Shown: positions 1-8,300 of the stretch, piece after piece
Position numbering within the stretch: the first letter of the stretch is position 1
Layout of the letters: every line of letters starts with the position of its first letter
Assembly: GCA_003535775.1 (NCBI GenBank)
Contig: DPYO01000209.1
Span: forward strand, 1-11,775
Length of the DNA: 11,775 nt
Source of the DNA: Fidelibacterota bacterium
GTDB taxonomy: Bacteria > Fidelibacterota > Marinisomatia > Marinisomatales > UBA8229
Direction of reading: 5' to 3'
Translations under genes and position numbers: made by a program
Notes under the pieces: generated by a model
Database searches by the model: none
Seen by the model: only the letters and a program-made list of their open reading frames with translations
Told to the model about the DNA's origin: nothing

Positions 1-91
1 TAATATTGGGTTGTTTTTTTTGTTTTGAACACGAAAACAAAATGGGGACAAACAACAATAGCATTATAGAATATTTGAACTTCATCATCAT
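1..91 (-). CDS. 5' end of an exported lipoprotein, probably a sulfatase (runs off the window)
   Basis: On the minus strand three consecutive ATG codons (89-91, 86-88, 83-85) open a frame with no stop to the window edge, giving 30 visible residues. It shows a lysine-containing start, a hydrophobic core (IMLLLFVPIL) and a lipobox LFSC with the lipidation cysteine at residue 21 (19 or 20 if a later ATG is used), followed by a basic linker (SKQKKQ). This is a typical signal-peptidase-II leader for a Bacteroidota surface or periplasmic lipoprotein. The last visible residues, QPNI, match the opening strand of S1-family sulfatases (K/R/Q-PNI-L/V), so a sulfatase is the most likely product, but only four residues support this. 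It starts about 10 bases past the stop of the upstream ADP-ribosylglycohydrolase-like gene on the same strand, so it is probably in the same operon. The true start among the three ATGs cannot be decided. Confidence 0.65.
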   Translation of the reverse strand, partial: MMMKFKYSIMLLLFVPILFSCSKQKKQPNI

Positions 92-101
92 AATTTAAAA
101 A

Positions 102-1655
102 TTATTTAATTGGTTCGTCTGAGAATACAATGCACTTTCCAAGAGGCACATCCAGTTCATCTACCGGATTGATCCAGTTTAGCTCAAGTGTATGGTTTCC
201 TTTTGGTAATTCCAGATTGTAATAGAGTTCTTTTGCTCTGCCATGCCAATTAAATGGTAGTCTCTGTACAGCTACTATTTCACCATCAATACTCACTTCT
301 ATTTCAGCAACATAGTCCTCATATCCTTTCCCTTTCATTTTTGTCCGATAGTTATTGTCCCAAACTCCGTTATGGGAAGGCCTGATCACAATACCCGTTC
401 CTGTGAACTCAATTACATCAAGCTCCATGATTGTTTCCTTAATCATCAGTACTTCTTTCGGGTAAATGCCAGGATAGGCAACCTCCAGAGGGAGTGTTTC
501 GGGCTCATGATATTTTATTATTATTTTATCTCCTTCCACCCGACCACCGTATTTCACGATGTTTTCAATGGATGATTTATAGCAAATATCGGAACAATCG
601 TTCAGTGAAACACTGGTGTAATTAAGTGTAACATCTTCAATTTCCTTATAAGAATTCAACCATTTTGCAGGAATCTTATCATATCCCATTATTGCACCCA
701 AGATCCCTCCCACGGTAGAAGGGTTGCAATCGGAATCCTGTCCACAGCGCATGGAAATATCCATGGATTTGAAAAAATCTCCCTCTCCGTAAAGCAAGCC
801 AACCAGCACATACGCCATATTCAAATTGGCGTCTATATTGAACGGGGCAAAAACGCCACCCGGATTGTGCTGAACAGAACTCCATTCGCAATTTTCGATT
901 GCCTGCCAGGTCTTGGTCCAGTCATCTGGGTATACCTTATGTAAGTTAATCACATCAGTCATGGCCTTGTGAAATTTACTTTCCTGCGGAACGAGCCTGA
1001 GGGCTTCATTGACAATGGTATTGACATCATCATAAATAAAAGTGAGTGAATACATGGCAGCCACATAAACACCAGAATACCAACCGTCACCATAATTCAT
1101 GATGTGGCCTACTTTATCAGAAATTTTAACTGCTGCATCCAATACACCTGCAGAAGTTAACCCGGCAAAATCAGCTTCAATTTGAAAGTCAATATCATCT
1201 GAATGCATGGTATTCTTCCAGTGTCCCGATTCGGGGGGCATAATTCCATTGAGGATGTTGTAACGTGCTGCCAGGTTTGCGCCCTGCAGTCCAAATCCTG
1301 CATGGGCAAAAGCCATGGCGAATGAGTCCGCAGAAGCCTCCAGCCCAAGACGCCCAATCACCTCAAGAAATATGGCATCCATGTAAATGTCATCGTTGTT
1401 GAAATGCTTCTTTAAATACTCTCCTGTCAGCTCATGTTTCTCCCAATTGGGGATCATTTGTTTTCTGTACTTGAATTCGGTTGGCAAACCATAGCAAACC
1501 CCTATAACCTGTCCTGCCCATCCCCCTTTAATTTTGTCCATTAACTCCGTTTTCGAGATTTTAACTTCTTTGGGAATCTTTGTTTTATCTTGTGCATTTG
1601 CCGCAAAAACAAAAAATAACATTGCCGATAAAAGGTTCAATTTCAAAATTTTCAT
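102..1655 (-). CDS. Exported ADP-ribosylglycohydrolase-fold protein
   Basis: A 517-residue protein. Residues 1-21 form a Sec signal peptide (core LLSAMLFFVFA, likely cleavage after ANA), so it should act in the periplasm. Residues about 36-340 match the ADP-ribosylglycohydrolase (ARH/DraG-like, PF03747) fold: the opening helix KIKGGWAGQVIG at 41-52, NDDIYMD at 87-93, HSDDIDFQIEAD near 151-162, and the metal-ligand segment GQDSDCNPSTVGGILGA with D307 and D309. These acidic clusters are where the family binds two Mg ions. The last about 120 residues look like a beta-sandwich (WDNNYR..., LPKGNHTLELNW), an added C-terminal domain. Known family members remove ADP-ribose from proteins, but an exported copy between a rhamnosidase and sulfatases points to a glycan-related role (inference); no substrate can be read from the sequence. 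It follows the rhamnosidase after a 172-base gap holding a sulfatase stub. The fold call is firm, the activity is not. Confidence 0.87.
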   Translation of the reverse strand: MKILKLNLLSAMLFFVFAANAQDKTKIPKEVKISKTELMDKIKGGWAGQVIGVCYGLPTEFKYRKQMIPNWEKHELTGEYLKKHFNNDDIYMDAIFLEVIGRLGLEASADSFAMAFAHAGFGLQGANLAARYNILNGIMPPESGHWKNTMHSDDIDFQIEADFAGLTSAGVLDAAVKISDKVGHIMNYGDGWYSGVYVAAMYSLTFIYDDVNTIVNEALRLVPQESKFHKAMTDVINLHKVYPDDWTKTWQAIENCEWSSVQHNPGGVFAPFNIDANLNMAYVLVGLLYGEGDFFKSMDISMRCGQDSDCNPSTVGGILGAIMGYDKIPAKWLNSYKEIEDVTLNYTSVSLNDCSDICYKSSIENIVKYGGRVEGDKIIIKYHEPETLPLEVAYPGIYPKEVLMIKETIMELDVIEFTGTGIVIRPSHNGVWDNNYRTKMKGKGYEDYVAEIEVSIDGEIVAVQRLPFNWHGRAKELYYNLELPKGNHTLELNWINPVDELDVPLGKCIVFSDEPIK

Positions 1656-1686
1656 ATGATTATATTTTTATTGATTAATAATTTTT

Positions 1687-1815
1687 CTAATTCTTATATT
1701 TATAAAACTCATCAGCCTTATCGGATGAATCGTAATCAGGATTTAAGTCATCGACCATGATAAAGAGAATGTTCGGTTTTTGGGTATCTGATTCCAATGT
1801 CGCTGGGTGATTGCA
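1687..1815 (-). pseudogene. Remnant of an S1 sulfatase 5' end
   Basis: Between the rhamnosidase and the ADP-ribosylglycohydrolase-like gene, one minus-strand frame stays open from the TGA at 1816-1818 to the TAG at 1687-1689. It has no usable upstream start codon. The frame contains TQKPNILFIMVDDLN, the standard N-terminal strand and metal-binding DD motif of S1 sulfatases. After VDDLN the frame continues for about 16 unrelated residues (PDYDSSDKADEFYKYK) and stops. The signal peptide, the C-x-P-S-R active site and the rest of the protein are absent, so it cannot be a working sulfatase. It most likely marks a deleted sulfatase gene in the leftward operon. The only ATG-initiated reading in this segment lies in another frame and is 23 codons long. 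Confidence 0.7.
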
Positions 1816-1827
1816 TCATTCTCTGGA

Positions 1828-4596
1828 TTATTGATTCAAAATCATAGTATAGACTCCGGATCCTAATTCAAACTCTTGAGATTTGCTTCCAATTTTATAG
1901 CTCTTAACACAAGCTGCTTTCTTAACTGATTTATTATTAATTTGCAAATTACCTTTAGGCAAAACAATTCTAGAACTTGTATTAGCTGGCACTTCAACTT
2001 TTATTTCAATGTTACCTCCCACTCTTTTCCATTCACTTTTAATTTGTCCATACATGCAATCATATGTTGCTTTTGCAAACTCCAGCGAATCGGGGAAAAA
2101 GGGTTGAATAATAAAATGTTTAAAACCCACACTTTTTGGGTCAGGTCTTATTCCAGTCAATTCCTTGTAACACCAATGAACAATATCACCAAAAAACATG
2201 TGGTTCCGGGAATTATCCAATGATTTCATATTAAAATCTTCCCACAATGTAGTGGCTCCCTGTTCCATCCAATAGCCCCAGCCCGGGTATTTTGTGTTTT
2301 TGGAAATTTGAAAAGCCAGATCTCCAAACCCATTATCCGACAAAGCATGTGGGATCCATTTTGCTCCGAGTACTCCACAGTCCAATAAAGAATCGTTTTT
2401 GACAATTACCTTTGCGAGGGTAGCCGCTACTTTTTTTACATCTTTTGACGGAACCAAATTAAAATAGAGGGCGGCTGCCAAAGAGGTTTGCTCGCTATTT
2501 GCATACGTTTTAGTTTTCTTATTATAAAATTTCTGATTAAACGCCTTTTTGATTTTCACCGCCAAAGCGCCATAAAAATCAGCATCTTCTTGTTTCTCCA
2601 ACAAACTTGCTATTTGAGACACTTTTAAAGTTAGGTCGTAGTAACAGGCAGTACTCGTTAAGTCTCTCGGAGCATAGGAATTGATGAATACCCAGTCACC
2701 TAATCCAATATCTAATATTTGATTCTCAGACTTTTTCATCATAAAACCAATACTCTTTTTCATGTTTTTATAGTGCGATCTAAACACTTCCTTGTCTCCA
2801 GAATACACATACATATACCATGGAATCCAGATATAAGCGCCATCCCATGCTGGACCATATCCTATTTCATCACCAAGCATAGAATATCCCCAACCACTTG
2901 TTGGTACAATACCAGGTAATACCCCTGATTCTTTTTGGGCATCTTGCAAATCTAAGAGCCATTTAGTATAAGCCATTTGTGGCTTAAAAGTTAACAATGC
3001 GGTTTCGGCTGAAAGGTGAGCATCACCAGTCCATCCATTCTTCTCACGCTGTGGGCAATCTGTAGGATAGCCTAAAAAATTACTAATAAACGACCATTCT
3101 GAAGCGTGATGGATTTTATTGATTATTTCGTTGGAACAGGTAAACGAACCCGACTGGTCAAAAGAGGTATGAATCACTTTACCGCTTATATCATCTTTTG
3201 TTAGTTTACCTGTATAACCTTCTATCTGCACATATTGAAATCCATAATAGGTAAACTTAGGTTCCCATGTTTCTTGCCCTGTTCCTTTAAGCGTATATTC
3301 AGCTACCTGAAGCTCTGTTTCGCGATGATGCCTAGCGATGTTATACTGATCGAGTGTTCCATCATCATGAAGGGTTTCACCAAATTTCATTTTAACAACT
3401 TCTCCTGCGCTGCCTTTTACTTTCAGTTCTATCCAACCGGCCATATTTTGTCCCATGTCTACCACATAAACTCCAGGTTTTGGAGATTGGACAGCTATTG
3501 GTTTCACTTCTCTCATTACCTTATTCGCTGGTATCATTTGAGCTTTAAGTTGACCCAGAGGTCCTGATTTTACTCGCACATTGGTCCATGAACTGTCATT
3601 AAATGTGGCTCCGTTCCAGTTTGGGATTTCTAATGTTGCATCGTATTTTTCGCCTTGCCTCATATCGTTATAAATAGTTGGCGAAGGAGCTGCCTTCCAT
3701 GTTTTATCGGAAACAATCTTTTCCTTAGTTCCGTCCTTATATTCAATCTCCAACTGTAACAAACATGTTGGCCTATCTCTCCATGGGGCTTTATTAAACC
3801 CCCAAACAGCCCTACTATCCATATTATACCAACCATTTCCAAGAAGAACCCCCAATGCGTTTTCCCCTTTTACTAATTGTGAAGTAACATCATAGCTAAC
3901 GTAATGGACTCTATTATCAAAATTGGTAAATGCAGGATCAAGCACATGATCGCCCACTTTCTCTCCATTAATAGATAACTCATATAATCCCATACCAGAA
4001 ATATAAGCTCGTGCTTTTACAATTGTTTTTTTTGCATTAAAACTCTTTCTCAAATATGGAGCTGCTTCGTAAGTTATTTTTGGTTCACTCCTTTCGACCT
4101 TTCGTCTCTGTCCTCTAAATTCAGGCCAGTCGTAAACTCTTGGGGCTTCAATCCATGAGGCCTCCCAATCATTTTTGTTAAGCAATGCCATTTCCCAGTT
4201 GGAAGGCTTACTCCACGCTGAAGCATTCCCATTTTCATCCCAAACCATTGTTTTCCAATAACACCTTTGTCTTGAAATTAATGATATTCCTTTGTAATTT
4301 ATATGAGTTGATTGATTAGATTTCATTTTGTCTGTATCCCACAGGTCACCTTCATTTCTTTCTAATAAATCTAAACTTGAAGCGACAAGAATACGGTATG
4401 CCGACTGTGTTTTATTTTGCTCATCTGATACAAGTTTCCAACTTAAGCGGGGTTGAATGACATCGATACCCAAAGGATTATCAAGGTATTCACATGTTAG
4501 TGATGCTAGTTTTATTTTGGAATCCTGTCCGTATAAAGTGCTTAGACTTATAAGAGAAATTAATACGCCCAATAAGAAATGATTTATTTTCATCAT
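1828..4596 (-). CDS. Exported alpha-L-rhamnosidase, family GH78
   Basis: A 922-residue enzyme with a Sec signal peptide (residues 1-23, core FLLGVLISLISL, cleavage probably near LYGQ), expected in the periplasm. It should hydrolyse terminal alpha-L-rhamnose from oligosaccharides by inversion. The domain order follows GH78: an N-terminal beta domain (LTCEYLDNPLGID, then RLSWKL, residues about 30-140), further beta-sandwich domains (YISGMGLYELSINGEKVGD; GVYVVDMGQNMAGW), the (alpha/alpha)6 catalytic domain, and a C-terminal beta domain ending at 922. The catalytic signature DCPQREKNGWTGDAH begins at D513; E518 fits the general acid, with W522 and D525 in the sugar pocket. TTLWEDFN places E786 as the likely general base. 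Length and motifs are complete, with no break. It lies 142 bases after a sulfatase on the same strand, so substrate desulfation followed by rhamnose release is plausible. The rhamnosidase call is strong; the exact linkage and polymer are unknown. Confidence 0.94.
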   Translation of the reverse strand: MMKINHFLLGVLISLISLSTLYGQDSKIKLASLTCEYLDNPLGIDVIQPRLSWKLVSDEQNKTQSAYRILVASSLDLLERNEGDLWDTDKMKSNQSTHINYKGISLISRQRCYWKTMVWDENGNASAWSKPSNWEMALLNKNDWEASWIEAPRVYDWPEFRGQRRKVERSEPKITYEAAPYLRKSFNAKKTIVKARAYISGMGLYELSINGEKVGDHVLDPAFTNFDNRVHYVSYDVTSQLVKGENALGVLLGNGWYNMDSRAVWGFNKAPWRDRPTCLLQLEIEYKDGTKEKIVSDKTWKAAPSPTIYNDMRQGEKYDATLEIPNWNGATFNDSSWTNVRVKSGPLGQLKAQMIPANKVMREVKPIAVQSPKPGVYVVDMGQNMAGWIELKVKGSAGEVVKMKFGETLHDDGTLDQYNIARHHRETELQVAEYTLKGTGQETWEPKFTYYGFQYVQIEGYTGKLTKDDISGKVIHTSFDQSGSFTCSNEIINKIHHASEWSFISNFLGYPTDCPQREKNGWTGDAHLSAETALLTFKPQMAYTKWLLDLQDAQKESGVLPGIVPTSGWGYSMLGDEIGYGPAWDGAYIWIPWYMYVYSGDKEVFRSHYKNMKKSIGFMMKKSENQILDIGLGDWVFINSYAPRDLTSTACYYDLTLKVSQIASLLEKQEDADFYGALAVKIKKAFNQKFYNKKTKTYANSEQTSLAAALYFNLVPSKDVKKVAATLAKVIVKNDSLLDCGVLGAKWIPHALSDNGFGDLAFQISKNTKYPGWGYWMEQGATTLWEDFNMKSLDNSRNHMFFGDIVHWCYKELTGIRPDPKSVGFKHFIIQPFFPDSLEFAKATYDCMYGQIKSEWKRVGGNIEIKVEVPANTSSRIVLPKGNLQINNKSVKKAACVKSYKIGSKSQEFELGSGVYTMILNQ

Positions 4597-4738
4597 ATAG
4601 ATATTTAAATTTATTTGTTTGTTTTATTTGTTAAAACAACCTGGTCTTTAATTTTAGAAGTCTCATAATTTTGATAATTAATTGAAATTAACAATACCAT
4701 AGATTGATGTATTAATAACTTTACATTTTTAGCATAAA

Positions 4739-6157
4739 TTAGAAAAGGGGCTTTATCATCTGTCCATTTACTTCCTTCCATTTGTTAAAAAATTCTTTAA
4801 ACTTTTGAGGATGCTGCTGTTTCAAATTAATTGTTTCGCTCAAATCATTCTCAAGATTAAAAAGTTCCCAATCAGAATTACTTTTGTTAAAACCCTGGCT
4901 AACAATTTTCCAATCCCCCATACGAATAGCAGTTTTTCCGTTTTGACGCCAATATAAATACTCGTGTGGCTCACCTGACTTATCTCCTGTGAGATACGGC
5001 ATTATATCAACTCCGTCTAGATCCTGTGGAATGGTTGCCCCTGCAATAGTTGCGACAGTAGGCAGAATATCAAGTGAAATTACCGGTTTATCATAAACCG
5101 TACCTGCCAGTATTTTCCCGTTCCACTGCATCATAAATGGAATCCTGATTCCGCCTTCGTACATTTGTCCTTTTTCTCCTCTTAAGGGTAAATTACTGGA
5201 TGTAAGTTCTTTGGTAGGCCCACCGTTATCACTTATAAAAATAATTATGGTATTATCATAAAGACCTGAATCTTTTAGTTTTTGAATTATTTTACCAATG
5301 CCCTGATCCATGCTGCTCAACATTCCTGCAAATATTCTTCGTTGAATATCCTCTATATGAGCAAAGGTATTCATGTCCTCATTTTTTGCCTGCAAAGGGC
5401 TATGAACTGCATTAAATGCTACTTCCAGAAAGAAAGGCTGATTTTTTTTACGTTCAATAAAACTTATTGCTTCACGGGTAAAGGCATCCGTAAGATAAGA
5501 CGCTTCTTGAACAGGTTGGCTACTCCGCATGATCGGGTTATCAGCGTCATAAGGAGGCTCGTCGTATCCCATGGAAGTATAATAAGTCGTATTACGATCT
5601 GTCCACCTTCCTTTGGTGCCATCAGGTAATACTTTTCTACGATACATGGTAGTTACATTATTCCAGGCAGGATAGGCAAAAGAATGGCCTTCGTGCATAA
5701 AACCAAAAAATTCATCAAAACCACGCCGCTCTGGGTGAAAATCAGCCACGCCTCCAAGGTGCCATTTCCCAACTAAACCAGTAGCATATCCACTGTCGTG
5801 CAGTACATTAGCCATGGTTTTTTGATTTGTTGGTAAGCCATGATTTGGATACTCATTTTTATGTCCAATTGGATTATTTTCATATCCAAACCGGGTTTGA
5901 AACTTTCCAGTTAAAATACCTGCTCTCGAAGGGCTACAATTAGGAGCACTAACATACCCCGCTTCAAATCGTACTCCGTTTGAGGCTATTCCATCGATAT
6001 TTGGTGTAGGGATTTGTGCATTCCCTTGGCATCCCAATTCGCCATATCCTAAATCATCTGCTATCAACAGCACAATATTTGGGCGGCTTTGAGCAAAAAA
6101 GGTGCAAGAAACCAACAAGCCGGTTAATAACGTAATAATCATTTTTTTGCTTTTCAT
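4739..6157 (-). CDS. Exported S1-family sulfatase
   Basis: A 472-residue formylglycine-dependent sulfatase that removes sulfate esters, probably from a carbohydrate. The first about 23 residues are a signal peptide. RPNIVLLIADDLG carries the metal-binding D34 and D35. The active-site motif C74-S-P-S-R78-A-G-I-L-T-G is the cysteine type, converted to formylglycine by an FGE-type maturase that is not in this window. GKWHLG gives K131 and H133, and ISDNGGP gives D310 and N311, both expected in the S1 active site. The C-terminal subdomain has the usual WKI...WELFNLENDLSE run. All key residues are present and the length is normal, so the enzyme should be active. The leader contains LVSC at 15-18, a possible lipobox, but FFAQ followed directly by the folded domain suits signal peptidase I better. 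Substrate is inferred only from its rhamnosidase neighbour. The subfamily cannot be assigned by eye. Confidence 0.93.
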   Translation of the reverse strand: MKSKKMIITLLTGLLVSCTFFAQSRPNIVLLIADDLGYGELGCQGNAQIPTPNIDGIASNGVRFEAGYVSAPNCSPSRAGILTGKFQTRFGYENNPIGHKNEYPNHGLPTNQKTMANVLHDSGYATGLVGKWHLGGVADFHPERRGFDEFFGFMHEGHSFAYPAWNNVTTMYRRKVLPDGTKGRWTDRNTTYYTSMGYDEPPYDADNPIMRSSQPVQEASYLTDAFTREAISFIERKKNQPFFLEVAFNAVHSPLQAKNEDMNTFAHIEDIQRRIFAGMLSSMDQGIGKIIQKLKDSGLYDNTIIIFISDNGGPTKELTSSNLPLRGEKGQMYEGGIRIPFMMQWNGKILAGTVYDKPVISLDILPTVATIAGATIPQDLDGVDIMPYLTGDKSGEPHEYLYWRQNGKTAIRMGDWKIVSQGFNKSNSDWELFNLENDLSETINLKQQHPQKFKEFFNKWKEVNGQMIKPLF

Positions 6158-6296
6158 AAAGTATTCATTTTAATTTTGATTCATTATTTATCTTGATTTG
6201 CTTATTTTTTTGTTTTAAATATTCAAACAAGAAATAATACATTATAATGGGGTGCTGTTTGTTATGCAGCGTAGCCTCTTACAGAAGTAATAGTTT

Positions 6297-7211
6297 CTAG
6301 CTCTTTTCAAATACATTTTTTATTGCGATTAGAGATTCCGAGAGGTTTTTTCTCAAAAGGATGTCGCTATAATCTCGACCTGTTTTAGGACCGCTTATTT
6401 CTAAATAACCCACAAGGTCATTTACTGGAAATAATTGCAGATTCTTTTCGATACAATTTTTCAGTTCTTCAAGGTCAACAATCCCTTTTTGCTGTTCTTC
6501 TTTAGAAAAGCCAAAAGTGCTTGAGAAAATAGCATCTGTGTTTTTAAAATGAAATTCTGCCATCATCGGAATGGCGTGCTCAAACAGTTCTGTATTTGAA
6601 TGAATTATTTGTTGTGTTTCATCTGCCAAACCATGGCTAATGTCTCCACAGAGAAAAACAGGAACTGTATTTGTTTTGTTTTTTTTATGATAGTCGTTTA
6701 ATGTGTTTATCATATAATTCATTTCTTGGGGAGTGGTTGGCGGTTCTGCCATACAAGACATAGGCTCCATATTCAATCCCTTCAATCCGCTTTCAAAGGC
6801 AAATTGCTGCAATTCTTTCATATGACTTAAATAGCATTCAATCCCTGATTCTTTTAAATGGAATTGATCCCGAAGTACTGCTCCTGGATTTGAACCGCAA
6901 TAGTCGGCTCCCAAAATTGAAGACACTTGAATAAATCTTTCAAAATTTTTACGCGCCACCTTTTCCATATAGGGGTCACCTATAAAAAAACCACCGAGCT
7001 CTCTATGTGCTGTAAACGTACTTTTGATGTTGATGCCTCTTTGGTCTGCTTTTTCTTTTAGCTTGTGAAAGTATCCGTCTTCGAGCGAGTACATTTCAAA
7101 AGTGGAACCCATTTGTAAGTTTTTAATATTGTGATCGGCCATCAAATCGAAAAGCCATTCATAACTAAATCTGTATTCAATCGCATCAGATTTAATTCCT
7201 AACTCTATCAT
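6297..7211 (-). CDS. TIM-barrel sugar isomerase/epimerase (xylose-isomerase-like, AP_endonuc_2 fold)
   Basis: A 304-residue cytoplasmic protein with no signal peptide. Its pattern matches the xylose-isomerase-like TIM-barrel family that includes D-tagatose/L-ribulose 3-epimerases and tetrulose-phosphate isomerases. Likely metal ligands sit at the expected strand ends: E149 (NMEP), D190 (CGDISHG, with H193), H221 (EFHFKN) and E271 (YLEISGP), resembling the Glu-Asp-His-Glu set of the 3-epimerases. It probably interconverts ketoses or ketose phosphates; the substrate is not readable. Its ATG overlaps the stop of the upstream dehydrogenase by 4 nt (ATGA at 7208-7211), which implies translational coupling and a shared pathway: oxidation of a sugar or polyol carbon and isomerisation of the product. 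A 139-base gap separates it from the sulfatase. Fold and class are confident, the specific reaction is not. Confidence 0.8.
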   Translation of the reverse strand: MIELGIKSDAIEYRFSYEWLFDLMADHNIKNLQMGSTFEMYSLEDGYFHKLKEKADQRGINIKSTFTAHRELGGFFIGDPYMEKVARKNFERFIQVSSILGADYCGSNPGAVLRDQFHLKESGIECYLSHMKELQQFAFESGLKGLNMEPMSCMAEPPTTPQEMNYMINTLNDYHKKNKTNTVPVFLCGDISHGLADETQQIIHSNTELFEHAIPMMAEFHFKNTDAIFSSTFGFSKEEQQKGIVDLEELKNCIEKNLQLFPVNDLVGYLEISGPKTGRDYSDILLRKNLSESLIAIKNVFEKS

Positions 7212-8260
7212 AGTTTATCCGCTAGTTTAATGATTACTTTGTTGTGGAATTTTCTTTTTTCCACCACACTATTAAATATTTCTTTTCCTTGTTCAATAGG
7301 AACAATGTCTGAAATTAATGGGGCTACCTGTAACTCCTTGTCCATATAATTCAATACTGTTGACCAATCGTCATTTCCAACAGGGACCGTTTTTGAATTC
7401 CAGGTACCATAAATGGTAATTTCTCTTCTCAACATATTAGAAAAGTCTTTTTCCTCAATTTTAAATTCGCCTATAATATTTCCCATAAATACAACCTCGG
7501 CATTTCTGCTTGCCATATTGATGGCTTGCAAAAAAGTTTGCGGCAATCCACAAGCTTCCACCACGCGGTTCGCGCCTTGGTCGTTGGTCAGTTTAAACAC
7601 AGCTTCAACAGCATCGGTGTGCTTGCTGTTGATGGGGATAAATCCCATTTCTTCCGCTATTTTTAACTTTTTATCGTCTATATCTACAATGGCCACGTCT
7701 TTACAACCGTGTATCTTTAACCATTGCGCGGTCATATTCCCAATAGGTCCAGCTCCGATTACCACGCCAAAATCTCCTGCTGTGATATGCATTTTTCGCA
7801 CCCCATGTAAGGCTACAGCTGCAGGTTCTGTCATAGAAGCATGCACCATATCTACATGGTCTGGTATAGGGAATAAGTTTTTAATAGGTACTCTTAGGAA
7901 TTCTGCAAAGGCACCATCACAGCGCGAACCAAAATAATTATATTCTTTTAGCTGTGCATAGTCTCCTGTTTGATATGCAGGCTCACTGGTGTTTGTTGGA
8001 ACCAAAGGAAAGACAGCAACGCGGTCCCCTTTTTTATACCTTCCGTCTTCTGCATCTTCAGCAACATAGGCACTAAACTCATGCCCCATTACTAAAGGAT
8101 AATGGTAGGCTCCATTTCCAAAACCTCTCTTTATGTCAGATCCGCAAATACCGCAGGCTGCCACTTTTACAAGAATAGAGTTTTCTGTCACAGCATCCGG
8201 AATCGCAGCATTGCTGTGTAAGACTAAATTTTGATTATTTTCTAGTACTAGTGATTTCAT
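7208..8260 (-). CDS. Zinc-dependent medium-chain dehydrogenase, galactitol-1-phosphate/sorbitol dehydrogenase-like
   Basis: A 350-residue NAD(P)-dependent sugar or polyol dehydrogenase, cytoplasmic. The N-terminal GroES-like half has the catalytic zinc set C39 (GICGSD), H60-E61 (MGHE) and E145 (TEPAAVALHG). The Rossmann half has GAGPIG at 169-174. The segment where many family members carry four structural-zinc cysteines (about 84-115) has only C114, so the structural zinc is probably absent. The stretch YNYFGSRCDGAFAEF resembles GatD-type dehydrogenases acting on polyol phosphates. It is the first gene of the leftward unit, directly behind the predicted promoter and operator, and is coupled to the TIM-barrel isomerase by a 4-nt overlap. 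A role in oxidising a hydroxyl of a released sugar, polyol or its phosphate is inferred. L-threonine dehydrogenase-like activity cannot be excluded by eye. Confidence 0.85.
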   Translation of the reverse strand: MKSLVLENNQNLVLHSNAAIPDAVTENSILVKVAACGICGSDIKRGFGNGAYHYPLVMGHEFSAYVAEDAEDGRYKKGDRVAVFPLVPTNTSEPAYQTGDYAQLKEYNYFGSRCDGAFAEFLRVPIKNLFPIPDHVDMVHASMTEPAAVALHGVRKMHITAGDFGVVIGAGPIGNMTAQWLKIHGCKDVAIVDIDDKKLKIAEEMGFIPINSKHTDAVEAVFKLTNDQGANRVVEACGLPQTFLQAINMASRNAEVVFMGNIIGEFKIEEKDFSNMLRREITIYGTWNSKTVPVGNDDWSTVLNYMDKELQVAPLISDIVPIEQGKEIFNSVVEKRKFHNKVIIKLADKL

Positions 8261-8272
8261 TAATTATCAATT

Positions 8273-8300
8273 GTGATTATTATTTTACAAATATAATCAC
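8273..8300. promoter_or_regulatory. Candidate repressor operator (perfect 8-bp inverted repeat)
   Basis: GTGATTAT (8273-8280) and ATAATCAC (8293-8300) are exact reverse complements separated by 12 bases. The right arm overlaps the TATATTTG box of the predicted leftward promoter (8288-8295), and the repeat would span its start site. That is the layout of a repressor site blocking transcription. The DeoR-type protein encoded at 10252-11034 is the obvious candidate ligand (inference). I saw no second copy in the other intergenic gaps. Confidence 0.5.

Noticed and set aside
18..42. A perfect 9-bp inverted repeat (TTTTGTTTT / AAAACAAAA) that could be a terminator after the ADP-ribosylglycohydrolase-like gene.
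   Set aside because: It lies inside the lipoprotein signal-peptide coding sequence, is almost all A-T, and has no U-tract in the proper direction.
4597..4738. Possible gene remnant or promoter in the gap between the sulfatase and the rhamnosidase.
   Set aside because: Checked for sulfatase-like or other peptide traces and for a TAnnTTTG box on the minus strand; none found, only AT-rich spacer.
4739..6157. LVSC at residues 15-18 of the sulfatase as a lipobox.
   Set aside because: The folded domain begins only about 7 residues later with a hydrophobic linker, and a signal-peptidase-I site near FFAQ fits as well, so lipoprotein status is left open.
7413..7937. A 174-codon plus-strand open frame opposite the GatD-like dehydrogenase, and similar long antisense frames over the rhamnosidase and sulfatase.
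   Set aside because: They are shadows of strongly supported genes on the other strand and show no recognisable domain.
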